A DNA stretch of 64,000 nucleotides from Antedon mediterranea (Eukaryota; Echinodermata; Crinoidea; Comatulida; Antedonidae), in contig NC_092676.1 of NCBI RefSeq assembly GCF_964355755.1, positions 11,702,288-11,766,287 of the forward strand. Reading direction: 5' to 3'. Shown piece by piece: positions 57,401 to 63,400 of this stretch. Numbering within the stretch: the stretch's first letter is position 1; every line of letters starts with the position of its first letter. The notes under the pieces were generated by a model. It was not told the DNA's origin, searched no databases, and worked only from the letters and a program-made list of their open reading frames with translations. Both the position numbers and the translations under genes were made by a program.

Positions 57401-60400
57401 CTATAAAACCTTTCTTAGGACTACGAAAATATCTGATAAAACAAGGTACATTAAATACCGTAATACATTAACACGATTACTTAAACTTGCAAAAAAAAAT
57501 TACTACACAAATAAATGTAACAACATAAAAAGTGACATCCATAAAACGTGGCAAACAATTAATACTGTTCTTGGTAAAATGAATGAATTACCCTCTTATA
57601 TGCTTCACAACGGAAACAAAATTACTGAACTCATTCTTATTTCTACTCACTTTGATGAATATTTTGTAAACATCGGTCCTTCACTTGCAAACTGTATTAA
57701 TACTAACAGTACACCTCCACCATTCTTACCTCCTCCTATTATTGCTTCAATTTATTTAAATCCAGTTACTGAAGAAGAGGTATTAAATTAATATCCAATT
57801 TAAAAGAAAAAAAAAAGTCCAGGATCCGATGGTGTTTTTAATAAAGTTATAATTCATTAAAAAAGCCAAAGTTATACCGATATTTAAAAAGAATAATCCG
57901 CATCATTTCAGTAATTATCGCCCAATTTCTCTTCTTCCCTGCTTATCAAAAATCCTTGAGCGCATAATTTACAATCGTTTTTACATATTTATTTTACATA
58001 CATTCCATTTATTTCAGAGTCAGTATGGTTTTAGGAAACATCTTTCAACTGAACTTGCACTTATTGATATGTGTCATACATTTCTACTGGTCTAGGCAAA
58101 AAAAATTCACAATCGGAGCCTTTCTTGAGGCGTTCGATACAATAGACCACGAAGTTTGTACACGCAAACTGTCTAAATATGGAAAAAGAGGCCTACCAAT
58201 TGAACTTTTAAAAAGCTATCTTTCCAATCTGTCTAAAAATACTTTACCTCCTCACATTATTAACCTTTTCAACAGAGCTTCTGAACCTCCCCATTATAAT
58301 ACTAGATTTCCTTTTAAAAACTATGTACCAAGTATTAAACGTCGTTCTATTCTTGATTATGGTCCAATTATATGGAATAAACGCTCCGATAACTTTAAAT
58401 AGCTTTTAACACTGCGTAAAGAAATCTCTGGTCTCTGAATACAGTACTTAAGTTTCTGCAATCTTTTTATTCACTTACTTTGTATGTATGTTGTAATTTG
58501 TACATGGTATTTTTACTTATAATTTTATTCAAGAATTATGATTTAGATTGTCTTTAAAATAAATTTTTTTCAACTCAGTAAAAGGTGGCTATGACATAAA
58601 GTTATTGTTTTAACTTATATAGTCTCCTTCTCTACACAATGCAAAAAAAAACAAAAACAAAATTTTTCTTTTCCCTCATAATTCATGCATTTTCCGAGTG
58701 TGTGAAAAATAAAATGATTACTGATTACTATTTTAAAATCAGTCTACATCTAATGATCTTAACAGACTTCTCTAAGATTTATATAATAAACACAAAAATA
58801 TTGAACAAAATATAAGGTTTTTGGATGGAAAATGGGTATTAAGTATTGTACTTACTGGTGTGGGTACACGTCTTTTTTCCAAAGTTTCCATCGGTTTTTC
58901 CATCGATGGCTCTACCAGCAACAGCTCCAGAACTATGTGTAGAACTCTGTTTAGCTTCTACAAAATGTGTAACTCTCACGTCCACTAAAATTAAAAATTA
59001 CAAACAGTTGTATTCTACTGTTCAAAATAATAAAAGAGAAAGAGACAAACATTCAATTATCAATGGTATACATTGATAGGTGTTACCTAATAAAACAACA
59101 TAATGATAGTGCTAAATATTTGTTGTGGATATTGTATACAACTTAGTACTGTAAGACAAATTAACCCGATTACCCCCTTGTCCACTTCTTCCAACCTTTC
59201 CAACTTGAGCCTCAATGGAATATTCACGTTTTCCTACACCATTCTTTATATCAAGTACTTGATCATTAACCAATTTAGCATGCAAATTACCACCAGCCCA
59301 TCTGACCAAAGAATCTCCTCCTCCATTGAATGTTAACACGCCTTGATCAAATGACCATCCAATCACATCGCCCAATTCTACTGCAATTCGTTCACTTTCA
59401 GGTACTATATATGTAACTTCTGCGTTAACGGCACCAGCTGGTATGTCATTGATACCCACGACCTTAAATTGTGTGTTTGAACCATCTATCTTCCTAAATA
59501 CAATAGCTCTAAATGGTGCTGATTTTTTGCCTTGATATGACCAACTTGTAACTTGACCACTACAAGAAAACTTTTGATCTGGCGATACCATTGTCCAACC
59601 ATTACTGTCAGGACCACCACGATGTTTAATTTGCCAACCGGCACTGCAATATCCAGCTGTAAAATTAATGCATTAATTAAAAGATTAATTTTAATATCAA
59701 TTCTCTTAAAAATAGGTATTTCATCGACGCATTTAACATATGTTTCAACATCCTAGTAACTTCTGTTATTTCCACTTAAGTTGTTTTCCTTTGTGAATTG
59801 CTATATTTCTGAATGTGTGTCTTACCTTTACTAGAAGGTTTAATTTCTCCTGTCATTATTTCTCCACCTATATAAAAAGAAATATGAACTTTGAATCAAA
59901 ACAAAATAGAAAATACATTACAGCAACAATTGGACAGCACTAACAAGTAATGATTATTAGTCGCGTGCAAGGCCACTCTATAACAACTCACTATGTCGGT
60001 CGGTTGGTCGGTCGGTCGGTAAACACTAACTTGAGCACGCGACTGCAGCCATGTATATGGCCTTGCTATTTGTATACATACTTTACTAAATTTAGTCTAT
60101 ATTTTTTGCTATGTTCCTACCTGTATATAGTTCTACTTCACAAAGAGTGAGAGGTTTCTTTCCAGGAAGATATACACTGACGTACTGTCCTGTGATTGGT
60201 TGAGTACATTTAATTTCGATAGGATTTGTACTAATCATAGATGATGTTAGAGTAAGACCACATTGTGCATTTTCAACAAACGGTGAAACGTTGTTGTTCC
60301 CGACACGAACTTCAGCACCTACCAGCCTATTACCTAGTTACAATAAAGTTAAACAATATGGACATATTGGGTACAATTTTGACTTTAATAACTAAGGTAG

Positions 60401-63400
60401 TAAAGCTGTATCTTCACATTAAATGTTTTTATTTGCTAAATATGTATTAAATTGGTTCTTACCACAGCAGTCTTTTCTGTTATATATCAAAATCTTTGAA
60501 ATAGGTATGGGTGATCCTAAATCAACATACCACCAAGGATTGTCAGATCCAGTCTCTTTGGAAAAAATGAATAAATAATTGTTACTGACGGCCATGAAAA
60601 ATTATTTCTATTTGAAAATGTCTAAATAGTTTGCACGTGGTTAAAAAATGTGAAATTGAGAACTATTTTAAATTATGTAGGTACGGCATGTCAATTTTAT
60701 ATAATAAAATAATTGCATTGTTTAGTTAATTACTATTTTAAAATCAGTCTACATCCAATGATCTTAAAAGACTTCTCTAAGATTTATATAATAAATACAT
60801 CAATATTGAAGAAAATATAAGTTTTTTGATGGAAAATGTATATTAAGTATTGTACTTACTGGTGTGGGTACACGTCTTTTTTCCAAAGTTTCCATCGGTT
60901 TTTCCATCGATGGCTCTACCAGCAACAGCTCCAGAACTATGTGTAGAACTCTGTTTAGCTTCTACAAAATGTGTAACTCTCACGTCCACTAAAATTAAAA
61001 ATTACAAACAGTTGTATTCTACTGTTAAAAATAATTAAAGGGAAAGAGACAAACATTCAATTATCAATGGTATACATTGATAGGTGTTACCTAATAAAAC
61101 AACATAATGATAGTGCTAAATATTTGTTGTGTATATTGTATACAACTTAGTACTGTAAGACAAATTAACCCGATTACCCCCTTGTCCACTTCTTCCAACC
61201 TTTCCAACTTGAGCCTCAATGGAATATTCACGTTTTCCTACACCATTCTTTATATCAAGTACTTGATCATTAACCAATTTAGCATGCAAATTACCACCAG
61301 CCCATCTGACCAAAGAATCTCCTCCTCCATTGAATGTTAACACGCCTTGATCAAATGACCATCCAATCACATCGCCCAATTCTACTGCAATTCGTTCACT
61401 TTCAGGTACTATATATGTAACTTCTGCGTTAACGGCACCAGCTGGTATGTCATTGATACCCACGACCTTAAATTGTGTGTTTGAACCATCTATCTTCCTA
61501 AATACAATAGCTCTAAATGGTGCTGATTTTTTGCCTTGATATGACCAACTTGTAACTTGACCACTACAAGAAAACTTTTGATCTGGTGATACCATTGTCC
61601 AACCATTACTGTCAGGACCACCACGATGTTTAATTTGCCAACCGGCACTGCAATATCCAGCTGTAAAATTAATGTATTAATTAAAAGATTAATTTTAATA
61701 TCAATTCTCTTAAAAATAGGTATTTCATCGACGTATTTAACATATGTTTCAACATCCTAGTAACTTCTGTTATTTCCACTTCAGTTGTTTTTCTTTGTGA
61801 ATTGCTATATTTCTGAATGTGTGTCTTACCTTTACTAGAAGGTTTAATTTCTCCTGTCATTATTTCTCCACCTATATAAAAAGAAATATGAACTTTGAAT
61901 CAAAACAAAATAGAAAATACATTACAGCAACAATTGGACAGCACTAACAAGTAATGATTATTAGTCGCGTGCAAGGTGACTCTATAACAACTCACTATGT
62001 CGGTCGGTTGGTAGGTCGGTCGGTAAACACTAACTTGAGCACGCGACTGCAGCCAGGTATATGGCCTTGCTATTTGTATACATACTTTACTAAATTTAGT
62101 CTATATTTTTTGCTATGTTCCTACCTGTATATAGTTCTACTTCACAAAGAGTGAGAGGTTTCTTTCCAGGAAGATATACACTGACGTACTGTCCTGTGAT
62201 TGGTTGAGTACATTTAATTTCGATAGGATTTGTACTAATCATAGATGATGTTAGAGTAAGACCACATTGTGCATTTCCAACAAACGGTGAAACGTTGTTG
62301 TTCCCGACACGAACTTCAGCACCTACCAGCCTATTACCTAGTTACAATAAAGTTAAACAATATGGACATATTGGGTACAATTGTGACTTTACTAACTAAG
62401 GTAGTAAAGCTGTATCTTCACATTAAATTTTTTTATTTGCTAAATATGTATTAAATTGGTTCTTACCACAGCAGTCTTTTCTGTTATATATCAACATCTT
62501 TGAAATAGGTATGGGTGATCCTAAATCAACATACCACCAAGGATTTTCAGATCCAGTCTCTTTGGAAAAAATGAATAAATAATTGTTACTGACGGCCATG
62601 AAAAATTATTTCTATTTGAAAATGTCTAAATAGTTTGCACGTGGTTTAAAAAATGTGAAATTGAGAACTATTTAAAATTATGTAGGTACGGCATGTCAAT
62701 TTTTTTTAAATATAATAATTGCCATGTTTAGTTAATTACTATTTTAAAATCAGTCTACATCCAATGATCTTAAAAGACTTCTCTAAGATTTATATAATAA
62801 ATACATAAATATTGAACAAAATATAAAGTTTTTTGATGGAAAATGTGTATTAAGTATTGTACTTACTGGTGTGGGTACACGTCTTTTTTCCAAAGTTTCC
62901 ATCGGTTTTTCCATCGATGGCTCTACCAGCAACAGCTCCAGAACTATGTGTAGAACTCTGTTTAGCTTCTACAAAATGTGTAACTCTCTCGTCCACTAAA
63001 ATTGAAAATTACAAACAGTTGTATTCTGCTGTTAAAAATAATTAAAGAGAAAGAGACAAACATTAAATTACCAATGGTATACATTGATAAGTGTTACCTA
63101 ATAAAACAACATCATGATAGTGCTAAATATTTGTTGTGGATATTGTATACAACTTAGTACTGTAAGACAAATTAACCCGATTACCCCCTTGTCCACTTCT
63201 TCCAACATTTCCAACTTGAGCCTCAATCGAATATTCACGTTTTCCTACACCATTTTTTATATCAAGTACTTGATCATTAACCAATTTAGCATGCAAATTA
63301 CCACCAGCCCATCTGACCAAAGAATCTCCTCCTTCATTGAATGTTAACACGCCTTGATCAAATGACCATCCAATCACATCGCCCAATTCTACTGCAATTC

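Noticed and set aside
58846-59076. Plus-strand frames repeated at 58846, 60850 and 62857
   Set aside because: Exact antisense of the FTP N-terminal exon; conservation reflects the tandem duplication.
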